DNA of 64,000 bases from Sphingorhabdus pulchriflava (lineage in GTDB: Bacteria; Pseudomonadota; Alphaproteobacteria; Sphingomonadales; Sphingomonadaceae): the NCBI RefSeq assembly GCF_003367235.1, contig NZ_QRGP01000002.1, positions 622,595 through 686,594 of the forward strand. Reading direction: 5' to 3'. Positions 36,602 through 46,426 of the stretch are shown here, one piece after another; position 1 is the stretch's first letter, and each line of letters starts with the position of its first letter. The position numbers and the translations under genes are program-made. The notes beneath the pieces were generated by a model that saw nothing but the letters and a program-made list of their open reading frames with translations, ran no database searches and was not told the origin of the DNA.

Positions 36602-38483
36602 ATGGCTGGTCGCGTGCTTCGCCGCTTATCTTTGCTGGGCGGCGGTGCCAGCTGCCGCAACGCCAGCCACACCTTCGACGGGTGTTCTCGAATTTTTGAG
36701 CGGTGAAATTGCATTTGCCGACAAGAATGAAATTCCTGAAGCCGGTTGGGAAAAGCGCCAGACCCCGGCGCTCTGGTTGTCTGATGAGGCGCGCGCCAAG
36801 CTGGCAGGCAAGCTAACTGCATGGGGACGCTTTCGCTTTGACGGTCGGCTGCTTCCGGACGAGCCGCTTGCCATCTACACCGAAAATAATCGCGAGCGCC
36901 TGACGGTCTATCTGAACGGCGTTGAGCTGTTCCGCAATTATCGAAGCGCAACCTCGCAAACGCTCGGCTGGAACCGGCCCTATATCATTCCTGTCCCGCA
37001 AAAACTGTTGCGTGATGTGGGCAACGAGCTGGTGCTGCGCGTAGGGTCGGACCGGCAATTCTCGCTGGGAGTCGGAACGGTCAAGGTCGGATCGCAGGAA
37101 GTGCTGGGCAGGCTCTACAACTATCAGCAATTCTGGCGGGTGACGGGTTCGGCGGCTGCCAATTATGCAATGTTATTCCTTACCTTTGCGGCATTCGTGA
37201 TGTGGATGGCGCGCCGTTCGGAAACCGAAATATTCTGGTTGGTGATGACGGGACTGCTCTGGTTCGTGCGCGACTTCCATTTTTTTGCAGAGGAATCGCC
37301 GCTTGATCCCTACTGGTTTCAGCAGGTCAGCTATTATTCGCTATACTTCGCGGTCGCTGCGTCATTGAGTTTTTGTGTGGCGTTCTTAAAACTGTCCAAT
37401 CACCGCCGGATTATAGCGATGCTATTTGCGATTGGCGTTGCTCTGTGCATTTTTCGTGTGGCGATAACATCGACCAACCGGACCGATCTGGCGACCAGCC
37501 TCGCGACATTGCTCGTTTCACTGTTGGTCTGCGGTCTGATCATAAGAGAGTGGTTTCGGAATCGCTCACTCGAAAGCCTTGCTCTTGTTGCAGTCGTTCT
37601 GTTTGGCACAGTGTTGGGACTGCACGATATCGGTCGGATACCCAATGTAAACTGGTGGCAGGGGCTGGGCTTTCATGTCCAGCCTTTCACCGGATTCCTG
37701 TTGTTCAGTGTGTTTCTGTTGTCGGTTGGCCGCAAATATCTGCGCGCGCTCACCGAAGTCGAAACGCTCAATGCCAGCCTTGAAGAACGGGTGGAAACTG
37801 CCACACATGCCCTAGCGGCGAGCGAACGCGCGCGGCAGAAAATCGAAGTCGAACATGCAGTTGGAATTGAGCGCGAACGACTGATGCGCGAAATGCATGA
37901 TGGCATTGGCTCGAACCTGGTGACTGCACTTGCAGTTGTCAGAAAGCAAGGTGAAGCGCCGGTTGCCGAAGAAACCTTGCAGCGCGCGTTAACCGATTTG
38001 AAGCTTACGGTGGACTCGCTTGCGCCCGTCGAGGGCGATGCTGTGGCATTGCTCGCCAATCTGCGTCACCGGATGGAGCCAGATATGGAAAAGGCCGGAG
38101 TGAAGTGCGTCTGGCGTGTAGAGCCTTGCCCGTCGCTCGATTGGCTCGACGCTCCCAATGCACTTCACATGCTGCGTATCATTCAGGAAGGCGTGGGCAA
38201 TGTGCTGTCGCATGCGCATGCAACCAGCATCACCATCGCCTGCTGCCCCTCGAAGAAAGATGGTCGCGATGGAGTTGAGCTTGTTCTCACAGACGATGGG
38301 TGCGGATTTATTGCAGCCAATGTGAGTGGAAACGGACGCGGCCTCTCAAACATGCACACGCGCGCTTCGCAACTGGGGGCCGATCTGCGTATCGAAAGCG
38401 ACCTCGGCGCCGGCAGTAAATTGTCGCTATGGTTGCCTGTTGAAATGGGTGGTCGCAAATCTGCCCGATCGACCAGTGGATAG
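36588..38483 (+). CDS. membrane histidine kinase with periplasmic sensor
   Basis: 631 aa from TTG 36588, preceded by AGGGG and opening directly into a signal/anchor peptide (IFVRWLVACFAAYLCWAAVPAAA). It overlaps the response-regulator gene by 14 bases. The periplasmic segment (about 25-190) looks like a beta-rich 7TMR-DISM sensor with LTVYLNGVELFRNY. About seven membrane helices follow. MREMHDGIGSNL (about 430) is the NarX/DesK-type HisKA_3 phosphorylation box, and LRIIQEGVGNVLSHAHATS starts the ATPase with N-box. The ligand is unknown. Confidence 0.88.
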   Translation: MIFVRWLVACFAAYLCWAAVPAAATPATPSTGVLEFLSGEIAFADKNEIPEAGWEKRQTPALWLSDEARAKLAGKLTAWGRFRFDGRLLPDEPLAIYTENNRERLTVYLNGVELFRNYRSATSQTLGWNRPYIIPVPQKLLRDVGNELVLRVGSDRQFSLGVGTVKVGSQEVLGRLYNYQQFWRVTGSAAANYAMLFLTFAAFVMWMARRSETEIFWLVMTGLLWFVRDFHFFAEESPLDPYWFQQVSYYSLYFAVAASLSFCVAFLKLSNHRRIIAMLFAIGVALCIFRVAITSTNRTDLATSLATLLVSLLVCGLIIREWFRNRSLESLALVAVVLFGTVLGLHDIGRIPNVNWWQGLGFHVQPFTGFLLFSVFLLSVGRKYLRALTEVETLNASLEERVETATHALAASERARQKIEVEHAVGIERERLMREMHDGIGSNLVTALAVVRKQGEAPVAEETLQRALTDLKLTVDSLAPVEGDAVALLANLRHRMEPDMEKAGVKCVWRVEPCPSLDWLDAPNALHMLRIIQEGVGNVLSHAHATSITIACCPSKKDGRDGVELVLTDDGCGFIAANVSGNGRGLSNMHTRASQLGADLRIESDLGAGSKLSLWLPVEMGGRKSARSTSG

Positions 38484-38484
38484 C

Positions 38485-38518
38485 AAAAAAGGCGCCCGGA
38501 TTTCTCCGGACGCCTTTT
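38485..38518. terminator. bidirectional terminator between kinase and glnA
   Basis: An A6 run, then a 10-pair stem GGCGCCCGGA/TCCGGACGCC (38491-38500 with 38505-38514, one mismatch), loop TTTC, then TTTT. The two genes converge with stops at 38483 and 38540, so it serves both strands. Confidence 0.85.
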
Positions 38519-38539
38519 CGAACGCGGCCGCCCCCCAGC

Positions 38540-39949
38540 TTAGCCGCTGTAGTACATGTCGAACTCGACCGGCGAAGGCGTCGTTTCCCAGCGGCTGACT
38601 TCGTCCCATTTGAGGTCGATATAGGCTTCGATCTGATCCTTGGTGAAGACATCGCCTTCGAGCAGGAAGTCATGGTCGGCAGACAGGCTGTCGAGTGCTT
38701 CGCGCAAGGAACCGCAAACAGTTGGCACCTGGGCGAGTTCTGCCGGGGGCAGGTCGTACAGGTTCTTGTCCATCGCGTCGCCGGGGTGGATCTTGTTCCG
38801 GATACCGTCCAAACCCGCCATAAGCAGCGCTGAATAGCAGAGATAGGGGTTGGCGAGCGCATCGGGGAAGCGGAATTCGACGCGCTTTGCCTTGTCACCG
38901 GTGCCGTACGGAATGCGGCACGAAGCCGAACGGTTGCGGCTCGAATAAGCGAGCAACACGGGGGCTTCGAAGCCCGGAACGAGCCGCTTGTAGCTGTTGG
39001 TCGTCGGGTTGGTGAAGGCGTTCAGTGCCTTGGCGTGCTTGATGACGCCGCCGATGAAGTACAGGCACATGTCCGACAGACCGGCATAGCCATTGCCAGC
39101 GAAAAGCGGCTTGCCCTTTTCCCAGATCGAAATGTGGGTGTGCATGCCCGAGCCATTGTCCGACTTGATCGGCTTCGGCATGAAGGTAGCGGTCTTGCCA
39201 TAGGCATGCGCGACTTGGTGCACGACATATTTGTACACCTGCATACGGTCAGCCGTCTGCACCAGCGTACCAAAAGTCAGGCCGAGTTCGTGCTGGGCTG
39301 CGGCAACTTCGTGGTGATGCTTGTCGCAAGGCAGGCCCATTTCGAGCATGGTTGTGACCATTTCGCCGCGGATGTCGACGGCGCTGTCAACCGGAGCCAC
39401 GGGGAAGTAGCCGCCCTTGGCGCGCGGACGGTGGGCAAGGTTGCCGGTTTCGTATGAACGGCCGGTGTTGGTCGGCAGTTCAATGTCGTCGATGCGGAAG
39501 CCCGAGCCATCATAACCATCGTAGAAGGTCACATCGTCAAACATGAAGAATTCGGCTTCGGGGCCGACATAGACGGTGTCACCGATGCCGGTAGCTTTGA
39601 CATAGGCTTCAGCGCGCTTCGCGGTCGAGCGCGGGTCGCGGGTATAGAGCTCGCCGGTCGATGGCTCAACGATGTCGCAGCAGATGATCATCATCGGTGT
39701 CGCGCTGAACGGGTCCATATAGACCGCGTCGAGATCGGGACGCAGGATCATGTCGGATTCGTTGATCGCCTTCCAGCCTTCGATCGACGATCCGTCGAAC
39801 ATCAGGCCGTCTTCAAGTTCATCTTCGCCGAGGACTCCAGCGCACATCGTCAGGTGCTGCCATTTGCCCTTGGGATCGGTGAAGCGCAGATCGACCCACT
39901 CGACATCATTTTCCTTGATCTGTTTCAGTATGTCCTTGGCTGATGCCAT
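38540..39949 (-). CDS. glnA: glutamine synthetase type I
   Basis: 469 aa from ATG 39949, which has AAGGAAAG upstream. Canonical GSI parts include [18 protein letters not shown] (about 50), the glutamate-binding [15 protein letters not shown] and the ATP loop [29 protein letters not shown]. The adenylylation tyrosine is in [10 protein letters not shown] (about 400). It condenses glutamate and ammonia with ATP, and activity is set by GlnE-type adenylylation under PII control. The glnB gene lies immediately upstream. Confidence 0.97.
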   Translation of the reverse strand: MASAKDILKQIKENDVEWVDLRFTDPKGKWQHLTMCAGVLGEDELEDGLMFDGSSIEGWKAINESDMILRPDLDAVYMDPFSATPMMIICCDIVEPSTGELYTRDPRSTAKRAEAYVKATGIGDTVYVGPEAEFFMFDDVTFYDGYDGSGFRIDDIELPTNTGRSYETGNLAHRPRAKGGYFPVAPVDSAVDIRGEMVTTMLEMGLPCDKHHHEVAAAQHELGLTFGTLVQTADRMQVYKYVVHQVAHAYGKTATFMPKPIKSDNGSGMHTHISIWEKGKPLFAGNGYAGLSDMCLYFIGGVIKHAKALNAFTNPTTNSYKRLVPGFEAPVLLAYSSRNRSASCRIPYGTGDKAKRVEFRFPDALANPYLCYSALLMAGLDGIRNKIHPGDAMDKNLYDLPPAELAQVPTVCGSLREALDSLSADHDFLLEGDVFTKDQIEAYIDLKWDEVSRWETTPSPVEFDMYYSG

Positions 39950-40019
39950 GATGCTTTCCTTCTTTGACTTGGAGTGTTTGGATTTGCCCGATTTTGATTT
40001 TTGGGCGGATTTCTTGGAT

Positions 40020-40406
<387 letters not shown>

Positions 40407-40469
40407 TTATGCCATTAGCTTATCAAGTATCGTGCCAGTTTGCCGCGGCGCCGCAGACACGCAAAAGCA

Positions 40470-40497
40470 AAGCCCCGCACGATAACGTACGGGGCTT
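40470..40497 (-). terminator. terminator after the PQQ dehydrogenase gene
   Basis: AAGCCCCG (40470-40477) pairs with CGGGGCTT (40490-40497), extended by AC/GT inside; on the minus strand it is followed by TGCTTTTGCG. It sits 50 bases after the stop codon of the quinohemoprotein gene and also lies after glnB's promoter on the other side. Confidence 0.6.
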
Positions 40498-40546
40498 GCT
40501 GGAATTTTGCTGCCTATTTTTTAGGCAAATGCCAGATTCATGGGCA

Positions 40547-42736
40547 TCACTTGATGCTCACCTTGAACTTTGCGTCATTGGCCTTGGCGAAATGCGCACG
40601 ACTGGTCAGATAGGCACGGACGGCTTCAACTTCCTCCGGCTTCAGCACCGGTTTGAAGCTCGCCATGCCGTTCTTGGCGAGAATGCCATCATACACCACC
40701 GACTTGAACGTTGCTGCATCGGCAATGGTTCCCGATTTGCGCAGGTCCGGCAGTACGCCAGTCCCCACCGCGCCGGGCCCGTGGCAGACCAGGCAATAGC
40801 GCTGATAGCTCGATTGACCTGCTGCGATTATCTCGGGGCTGCCGAACAGGGCAGGTGGGTTCCATACCCATTCTTCAGCGGCAGGCAGCGGCGGCAATTT
40901 GCCCTTGGCGCCGATTTTGAGCACGATCAGACGCGGGATATTGGGCACCTCTTGACTGGCCCCTGCGACATAGCCCGACACTAGCGGGAAGGCGCCGCCC
41001 TTGCTGGTCATGAAGGCGACATATTGCTCACCATCGACCAGATAGGTTGAGGCGCCGGTCAGTACACCCGACTGAACGTCGAGGCTGTAGAGCAATTTGC
41101 CGGTGTCGGCGGCAAAGGCCTGGAATTTGCCCATCGCATTGCCCTGGAAGACCAGATTGCCTGCCGTCGTCATCGTGCCGCCATTCCACGGGGTGGGATA
41201 GTTGACCGTCCACTGCGCCTTGCCGGTTTTAGGGTTGAACGCGACAAGCTGGCCGGTGGTGACCGCCTGGATCGCCTTCACCATGTTGAAATCGTCAGGT
41301 ACATCCGCCGTAGCAATTGCCCCACCGGTGTTGAAGCCCATCGAGCTGCGGCCCTGCTCATTCGCTGCGGCAGGGGGCATATAAGCGCCGCCCAATTGCT
41401 GCGCCGGGATATAGACCAGACCAGTTGCCGGATTGTAGCTCATCGGGTGCCAGTTGTGCGCGCCAAGCGCAGACGGGTTCGCCATATAGAGCTTCCCGGT
41501 TTTTTCATAACGGGCTTCCGGATTTTCGATCGGGCGGCCAGAGGCGAGGTCATAGCCCGTCGCCCAGGTTATGCCGCTGATGAACGGATTGGCGGCCAGC
41601 AGTTTGCCGTTGGTGCGATCGAGCGTGAAGAAGAAACCGTTTTTCGGTGCGTGGTAGAGCACCTTTACATTCTTGCCGTCGCGTTGTTCATTGGCGAGGA
41701 TGATCGGCTGGGTCGCTGTATAGTCCCAGCTCTCGGCGGGGGTTTCCTGATAGTGCCATTTATACTCGCCGGTATCCGGATCGAGCGCGACGATGGACGA
41801 CAGGAAGAGGTTGTCGCCCTCACTGTTCGAACGGATGCCATGGTTCCAGGGGTTGCCATTGCCAACGCCGAGATAAAGCTGATCCAGCTCGGCATCATAG
41901 ACAATCGCATCCCACACGGTGCCGCCACCGCCTGAATCGCGCCAGTCGTCTTTCTTCGGCGTCTTGCTCCAGGTGTCGTAGGCCAGTTCCTTCATCACCT
42001 TGTCGCTCGCCGCATTGTCGGGCTCGCCCTTGGGATTGGGAACGGTGTAGAAGCGCCAGGCCTGCTTGCCGGTATCGACATTATAAGCGGTGACAAAGCC
42101 GCGTGCGCCGAATTCGGAGCCGCCATTGCCGATGATGACCTTATCCTTCACGACGCGCGGGAAGCCGGTGATTGTACCGTTTGATTTCGGATCGAGCGTC
42201 TGCACAGACCAGATCTCGCCACCGGTCTTCGCATCAAGGGCAATCAGGCGACCGTCGATGGTGCCGACGAAAAGCTTGCCTTTCCAGAAGGCGACGCCGC
42301 GGTTGACGACGTCGCAGCATGCCTTCACGCCGCGTGCCTTATCGACGCCGGGGTCGAACTGCCACAACGGCTTGCCGGTCTTGGCTTCATAAGCGAAAAC
42401 CTTGGACCACGGGCCGGTGACATAAAGCGTGCCGTCAACTTCGACCGGGGTCGATTCATGGCCGCGCGCATCGGGCATATCCGCAAACCAGGCGATACCG
42501 AGTTCGGACACATTCTTATCGTTGATCTGCGTCAGCGGGCTGTGGCGCTGCTCGCCATAGCTTTGGGCAGGGAAGGCCCAGTCATCGCCATTGCCGCCCG
42601 TCTTCAGAAATTCGCCGTCAATCTTGGCAAATTCGGGATCTTGCGCCCCCGGATTATTGTCCGCCAATTTGCAGCCGGAAACCGCCAAAGCAGCCACACC
42701 AGCCAAAGCCAATACCGCACTACGCCGAAAACGCAT
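40547..42736 (-). CDS. PQQ-dependent quinohemoprotein alcohol dehydrogenase
   Basis: 729 aa. The N-terminus is a signal with a lipobox-like end (VAALAVSGC-K), so it may be a lipid-anchored periplasmic enzyme. The eight-bladed beta-propeller carries the PQQ-contacting vicinal disulfide CCDVV (about 146-147) and repeated W-docking stretches such as GGEIWSVQTLDP. From about 640 a cytochrome c domain has YCLVCHGPGAVG (C-x2-C-H) for heme. It oxidises primary or secondary alcohols in the periplasm and passes electrons to the respiratory chain. PQQ synthesis genes are not in the window. It has its own operator-like palindrome upstream. Confidence 0.93.
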   Translation of the reverse strand: MRFRRSAVLALAGVAALAVSGCKLADNNPGAQDPEFAKIDGEFLKTGGNGDDWAFPAQSYGEQRHSPLTQINDKNVSELGIAWFADMPDARGHESTPVEVDGTLYVTGPWSKVFAYEAKTGKPLWQFDPGVDKARGVKACCDVVNRGVAFWKGKLFVGTIDGRLIALDAKTGGEIWSVQTLDPKSNGTITGFPRVVKDKVIIGNGGSEFGARGFVTAYNVDTGKQAWRFYTVPNPKGEPDNAASDKVMKELAYDTWSKTPKKDDWRDSGGGGTVWDAIVYDAELDQLYLGVGNGNPWNHGIRSNSEGDNLFLSSIVALDPDTGEYKWHYQETPAESWDYTATQPIILANEQRDGKNVKVLYHAPKNGFFFTLDRTNGKLLAANPFISGITWATGYDLASGRPIENPEARYEKTGKLYMANPSALGAHNWHPMSYNPATGLVYIPAQQLGGAYMPPAAANEQGRSSMGFNTGGAIATADVPDDFNMVKAIQAVTTGQLVAFNPKTGKAQWTVNYPTPWNGGTMTTAGNLVFQGNAMGKFQAFAADTGKLLYSLDVQSGVLTGASTYLVDGEQYVAFMTSKGGAFPLVSGYVAGASQEVPNIPRLIVLKIGAKGKLPPLPAAEEWVWNPPALFGSPEIIAAGQSSYQRYCLVCHGPGAVGTGVLPDLRKSGTIADAATFKSVVYDGILAKNGMASFKPVLKPEEVEAVRAYLTSRAHFAKANDAKFKVSIK

Positions 42737-42753
42737 CGCTCTCTCTCCCGAAT

Positions 42754-42773
42754 TTAATCCCTCGATTAAATCG
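42754..42773. promoter_or_regulatory. candidate operator, TTAATC-N4-GATTAA copy 3 (best)
   Basis: ATTTAATC-CCTC-GATTAAAT, a perfect 8+8 palindrome whose edge lies 17 bases from the start codon of the PQQ dehydrogenase (42736, minus strand). It is the longest of the four copies. Confidence 0.55.
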
Positions 42774-42814
42774 CTAGCGCGCGATGCAGAGTCGGTCCAG
42801 CGCTAAGTTGCGCT

Positions 42815-43480
42815 TCAGAGGATTGCGTTGATGGCGACTTCCATATCAGCCGCGGCGCTATGATAGACGCGATCGCGCAAACCGGAAACAATCGGTGCCG
42901 CTGTCCGGCTTGGATGGCCGCCGTCAAAGGGAGGTGCGGGATCATATTCGAGTGCGAGCTGGATGGTGCGGGCAACATCTTCCCCCTGCGCCATCGCAAT
43001 CAGTTCCAGCGCGAAATCGATGCCGGAGGTTACACCGCCCGCCGTGACCAGATTGCCATCGCGCACCACACGCGCTTCCTCATGCGTCGCGCCAAAAAGG
43101 GGAAGCAATTGGGTATAGGCCCAATGCGTCGTTGCGCGTTTGCCGTGGAGCAATCCGGCGGCGCCAAGGATGAAACTACCGGTGCAGACGCTGGTCACCC
43201 AAGTTGCAGCCGTCGCCTGCTCACGGACAAAATTTACGATCGCAGCATCGGCAATCGCCTGCCGTACGCCATGGCCACCCGGAACACAGATTATGTCTGC
43301 TTGGGGGCACTCCGCAAAACTGCCGGTTGGTACGATTGCAAAACCGCAATCCGTCGAAACCGCTTTCCCATCCTTGTTCACAACATGCGTCTTCGCGCCG
43401 GGCAGACGCGAGAGGAACTGCACCGGTCCCGAAAAATCGAGCTGGGTGACATTGTCGAACAGGACGAAGACGATGTTCAT
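42815..43480 (-). CDS. DJ-1/PfpI family protein (isonitrile hydratase-like)
   Basis: 221 aa. The nucleophile elbow is SVCTGSFILGAAGLLHGK (Cys near 98), followed by RATTHW, both typical of the isonitrile hydratase/ThiJ branch. FDNVTQLDFSGP opens the fold. The family also includes protease-like and regulator-fused members. Ten bases separate it from the thiolase stop upstream, so the two are probably co-transcribed. Substrate is not known; conversion of isonitriles to formamides is one documented reaction in this branch. Confidence 0.82.
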   Translation of the reverse strand: MNIVFVLFDNVTQLDFSGPVQFLSRLPGAKTHVVNKDGKAVSTDCGFAIVPTGSFAECPQADIICVPGGHGVRQAIADAAIVNFVREQATAATWVTSVCTGSFILGAAGLLHGKRATTHWAYTQLLPLFGATHEEARVVRDGNLVTAGGVTSGIDFALELIAMAQGEDVARTIQLALEYDPAPPFDGGHPSRTAAPIVSGLRDRVYHSAAADMEVAINAIL

Positions 43481-43490
43481 CTGCGCGGTA

Positions 43491-44681
43491 TCAATCTACC
43501 AGTTCAATCGCAATCGCCGTACCTTCACCGCCGCCGATGCAAAGGCTGGCAACGCCGCGCTTCAGCCCCTTGTGCTTCAGCGCGCCGATCAGCGTGGTGA
43601 TAATGCGCGCGCCCGAGGCACCAATGGGGTGTCCCAGCGCCGTCGCACCGCCATGGACGTTGATCTTCTCATGCGGAATGCCAAGGTCGCGCATCGCGAA
43701 CATGGCTACACAGGCAAAGGCTTCGTTGACCTCGAACAGGTCGACATCGGCGATGCTCCAGCCAGCCTTGGCCAGGCATTTGTTGATCGCGCCGACCGGA
43801 GCCGTGGTGAATGCCGATGGTTCCTGCGCATGCGCAGCGCTCGCCACGATACGCGCGACCGGGGTCTGGCCCTTTGCTGCAGCGGTCGAAGCGCGCGATA
43901 GGACGAGCGCGGCTGCTCCATCCGAGATCGATGATGAGGTGGCGGCAGTGATTGTGCCATCCTTGGCAAAGGCAGGCTTCAACGTCGGAATTTTGTCCGG
44001 GCGGCCCTTGCCGGGTTGCTCGTCGGTATCGACAACGGTTTCGCCAGCACGGCTGACTACCTTCACCGGCACGATTTCCGAAACGAAAGCACCCGAGGAA
44101 ATTGCTTCCTGTGCACGGCGCAGTGATTCAATCGAATAATTGTCCTGATCTTCGCGCGTCAGTTGATATTCGTTCGCCGTTTCCTGCGCGAACGTGCCCA
44201 TCGCGCGACCGGGTTCATAGGCGTCTTCGAGGCCATCGAGAAACATATGGTCATAGGCGGTGTCATGGCCAATGCGTGCGCCGCTGCGGTGCTTTTTCAG
44301 AATGTAAGGGGCGTTGGTCATGCTCTCCATGCCGCCTGCGATGACATAATCTACCGATCCGGCTGCAATGGCTTCTGCACCCATTATGACGGTCTGCATA
44401 CCGCTGCCACACACCTTGTTGACCGTGGTGGCTTGCACCGACTTCGGCAGGCCAGCCTTGAGTGCCGCCTGACGGGCAGGGGCTTGACCGAGGCCGGCAG
44501 GCAGCACGCAGCCCATATAGATACGCTCGATATCGTCGCCCGATACGCCAGCACGCTCAACCGCCGCCTTGACGGCTGTCGCGCCCAGATCAGTCGCGGC
44601 GACGTCAGAAAACACGCCTTGCATGCCGCCCATCGGGGTGCGGGCATAAGAAAGGATGACGACGGGATCGGTGCTGCTCAT
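43491..44681 (-). CDS. thiolase (acetyl-CoA acetyltransferase)
   Basis: 396 aa. The acyl-accepting cysteine is in NKVCGSGMQT (Cys near 89), the histidine in NVHGGATALGHPIGASGARI (about 352), and the second cysteine in SLCIGGGEGTA (about 382). It condenses two acetyl-CoA units or cleaves 3-ketoacyl-CoA. It is the first gene of the minus-strand group and is divergent from an aldehyde dehydrogenase. Confidence 0.93.
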   Translation of the reverse strand: MSSTDPVVILSYARTPMGGMQGVFSDVAATDLGATAVKAAVERAGVSGDDIERIYMGCVLPAGLGQAPARQAALKAGLPKSVQATTVNKVCGSGMQTVIMGAEAIAAGSVDYVIAGGMESMTNAPYILKKHRSGARIGHDTAYDHMFLDGLEDAYEPGRAMGTFAQETANEYQLTREDQDNYSIESLRRAQEAISSGAFVSEIVPVKVVSRAGETVVDTDEQPGKGRPDKIPTLKPAFAKDGTITAATSSSISDGAAALVLSRASTAAAKGQTPVARIVASAAHAQEPSAFTTAPVGAINKCLAKAGWSIADVDLFEVNEAFACVAMFAMRDLGIPHEKINVHGGATALGHPIGASGARIITTLIGALKHKGLKRGVASLCIGGGEGTAIAIELVD

Positions 44682-44781
44682 GGATGCATTCCTCTGGCTT
44701 GGGAGACGTTACGGATTCGCCCTTAATCCCGTGCAAGCCGCAACACAATGCGCAGGCGCGTTGCATTCGTATCCAGAAATG

Positions 44782-44797
44782 TTAATCCAGCGATTAA
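44782..44797. promoter_or_regulatory. candidate operator, TTAATC-N4-GATTAA copy 4
   Basis: TTAATC-CAGC-GATTAA, perfect 6+6 palindrome, immediately before the AGGAGAG ribosome site of the aldehyde dehydrogenase at 44812. It also lies about 100 bases from the divergent thiolase start. Confidence 0.5.
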
Positions 44798-44811
44798 ATC
44801 AGGAGAGTGAT

Positions 44812-46233
44812 ATGACCGCCGATATGCAGACCATATTAGAAAAGCAAAAAGCCGCCTTTACTGCGGCAATGCCCGAACCGATGTCCGTGCGCCGAGATCG
44901 CATGGACCGCGCCATTGCATTGCTGGTCGATTATAAGGATGAATTCGCCAAAGCGGTGTCGGCTGATTTCGGCCATCGCAGCACAGAACAGACGCTGATG
45001 ACGGACATCATGCCGTCGGTCAGCGCACTCAAGCATGCGAAGAAGCATTTCGAAAGCTGGGCCCGAAATGAAAAGCGCAAGCCAACTTTCCCGCTAGGGT
45101 TGATCGGCGCCAAGGCCGATGTCGTGTACCAGCCCAAGGGCGTGGTGGGCGTGATCGCGCCCTGGAATTTTCCGATCGGCATGGTGATGGTGCCAATGGC
45201 GGGCATATTGGCGGCGGGTAACCGCGCGATGATCAAGCCGAGCGAATATACCGAGCGCGTGGCGGAAGTTTTTGCTGAAGCCGTACCCAAATATTTCGCC
45301 GAAGAAGAAATGGCGGTGTTTACCGGCGGGGTCGAAGTCGGCACGGCCTTTTCAAAACTTGCGTTCGATCACCTGATCTTCACTGGCGCAACCAGCGTTG
45401 GCAAACATATCATGCGCGCCGCAGCCGATAATCTCGTACCCGTCACGCTCGAACTTGGCGGCAAGTCGCCGACCATCATCGGGCGCAGTGCAGACAAGAA
45501 AAAGGCGGGCGAACGCATCGCGTTGGGCAAGATGATGAATGCAGGGCAGATATGCCTCGCGCCTGACTATCTGCTTGTTGCCAAGGAGCAGGAGCAGGAA
45601 ATGATCGACGGCGTCGTGAATGGAGTGTCGACCCTCTATCCCAAACTGCTCAATAATGACGATTACACGTCAGTGGTGAATGGCCGCAATTATGATCGGC
45701 TGCAGGGCTATCTTGCGGATGCGAAGGAAAAGGGTGCCGAACTGATCGAAGTAAACCCGGCGAATGAGGATTTTGCCTCTTCAAACGGCAACAAGATGCC
45801 ACTGACCATCGTTCGCAATGTGAACGAAGACATGAAAGTGATGCAGGAGGAAATCTTCGGCCCGATCCTTCCGGTGATGACCTATTCATCGATGGAAGAA
45901 GCGATCGATTATGTGAATGCGCATGATCGTCCGCTGGGCCTCTATTATTTCGGCAACGACAAGGCCGAGGAGAGTCGCGTGCTCACCCGGACAATTTCCG
46001 GCGGCGCGACGGTCAATGATGTGCTTTTCCATAACGCAATGGAAGATCTGCCTTTTGGCGGCGTTGGCCCGTCAGGCATGGGTAATTATCATGGGCAGGA
46101 TGGATTCAAGACTTTCAGCCATATGCGTGCCGTGTATCGCCAGCCTGCGATGGATATCGCCGGGATGGCTGGCTTCAAGCCCCCTTATGGCAAGTCTACC
46201 CACAAGACTCTCGAACGCGAATTGCGCAAGTAG
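44812..46233 (+). CDS. coniferyl-aldehyde-dehydrogenase-like aldehyde dehydrogenase
   Basis: 473 aa from ATG 44812 with AGGAGAG five bases upstream. Catalytic cysteine is in NAGQICLAPDY (about 249), LELGGKSPTIIG carries the conserved glutamate, and FTGATSVGKHIM binds the cofactor. The length and NAGQICLAPDY motif match the class-3-like CALDH group that oxidises coniferyl and other aromatic or long-chain aldehydes. It is the last gene before the island; the 46246-46271 hairpin may end its transcript. Confidence 0.88.
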   Translation: MTADMQTILEKQKAAFTAAMPEPMSVRRDRMDRAIALLVDYKDEFAKAVSADFGHRSTEQTLMTDIMPSVSALKHAKKHFESWARNEKRKPTFPLGLIGAKADVVYQPKGVVGVIAPWNFPIGMVMVPMAGILAAGNRAMIKPSEYTERVAEVFAEAVPKYFAEEEMAVFTGGVEVGTAFSKLAFDHLIFTGATSVGKHIMRAAADNLVPVTLELGGKSPTIIGRSADKKKAGERIALGKMMNAGQICLAPDYLLVAKEQEQEMIDGVVNGVSTLYPKLLNNDDYTSVVNGRNYDRLQGYLADAKEKGAELIEVNPANEDFASSNGNKMPLTIVRNVNEDMKVMQEEIFGPILPVMTYSSMEEAIDYVNAHDRPLGLYYFGNDKAEESRVLTRTISGGATVNDVLFHNAMEDLPFGGVGPSGMGNYHGQDGFKTFSHMRAVYRQPAMDIAGMAGFKPPYGKSTHKTLERELRK

Positions 46234-46245
46234 GCTTGCGCCCGG

Positions 46246-46271
46246 GCGGGAGCTTCGCTAGAGGCTCCCGC
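46246..46271 (+). terminator. hairpin between aldehyde dehydrogenase and tRNA-Leu
   Basis: GCGGGAGC (46246-46253) pairs with GCTCCCGC (46264-46271). There is no T-run; five bases separate it from the tRNA start. Confidence 0.4.
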
Positions 46272-46276
46272 GCAAC

Positions 46277-46318
46277 GCCCCTGTGGTGGAATTGGTAGAC
46301 GCGCTCGACTCAAAATCG
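46277..46318 (+). pseudogene. tRNA-Leu(CAA), 5' half only, disrupted at the island junction
   Basis: GCCCCTG acceptor strand, a normal D-arm (GTGGAATTGGTAGACGC), and anticodon arm CTCGA-CTCAAAA-TCG with anticodon CAA. After TCG the sequence no longer pairs (CCTTC instead of AG...), and no T-arm or matching acceptor strand (CAGGGGC) is found downstream in the window. The break lies at the anticodon stem next to an integrase gene, so this is interpreted as the left attachment junction. The 3' half would be at the far end of the island. Confidence 0.75.
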
Positions 46319-46426
46319 CCTTCTACCTATTTTTCTAAGCCAAAAACCACGTAAAACCAACGGTTTAGGTAAGGTCGAGACTCCGAAAAAGACTTACACA
46401 AGTCTTACACACTTTGGAGTTTCGCA
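46319..46426 (+). other. left attachment region of the island, with recombinase-type repeats
   Basis: Contains a nested ACCTA...CTAAGCC/GGTTTAGGT inverted repeat (46324-46371) and a perfect AAGACTT-ACAC-AAGTCTT hairpin (46388-46405) 21 bases before the integrase ATG. Such repeats are typical arm or regulatory sites of tyrosine recombinases; the exact core site cannot be fixed without the other end. Confidence 0.45.

Noticed and set aside
46319..46375. A group I intron in the tRNA-Leu anticodon loop
   Set aside because: The sequence after TCAAAATCG is only about 55 bases before a possible TCGAG, far shorter than a group I intron, has no P3-P8 core, and no T-arm or acceptor strand follows. An integrase lies next to it.
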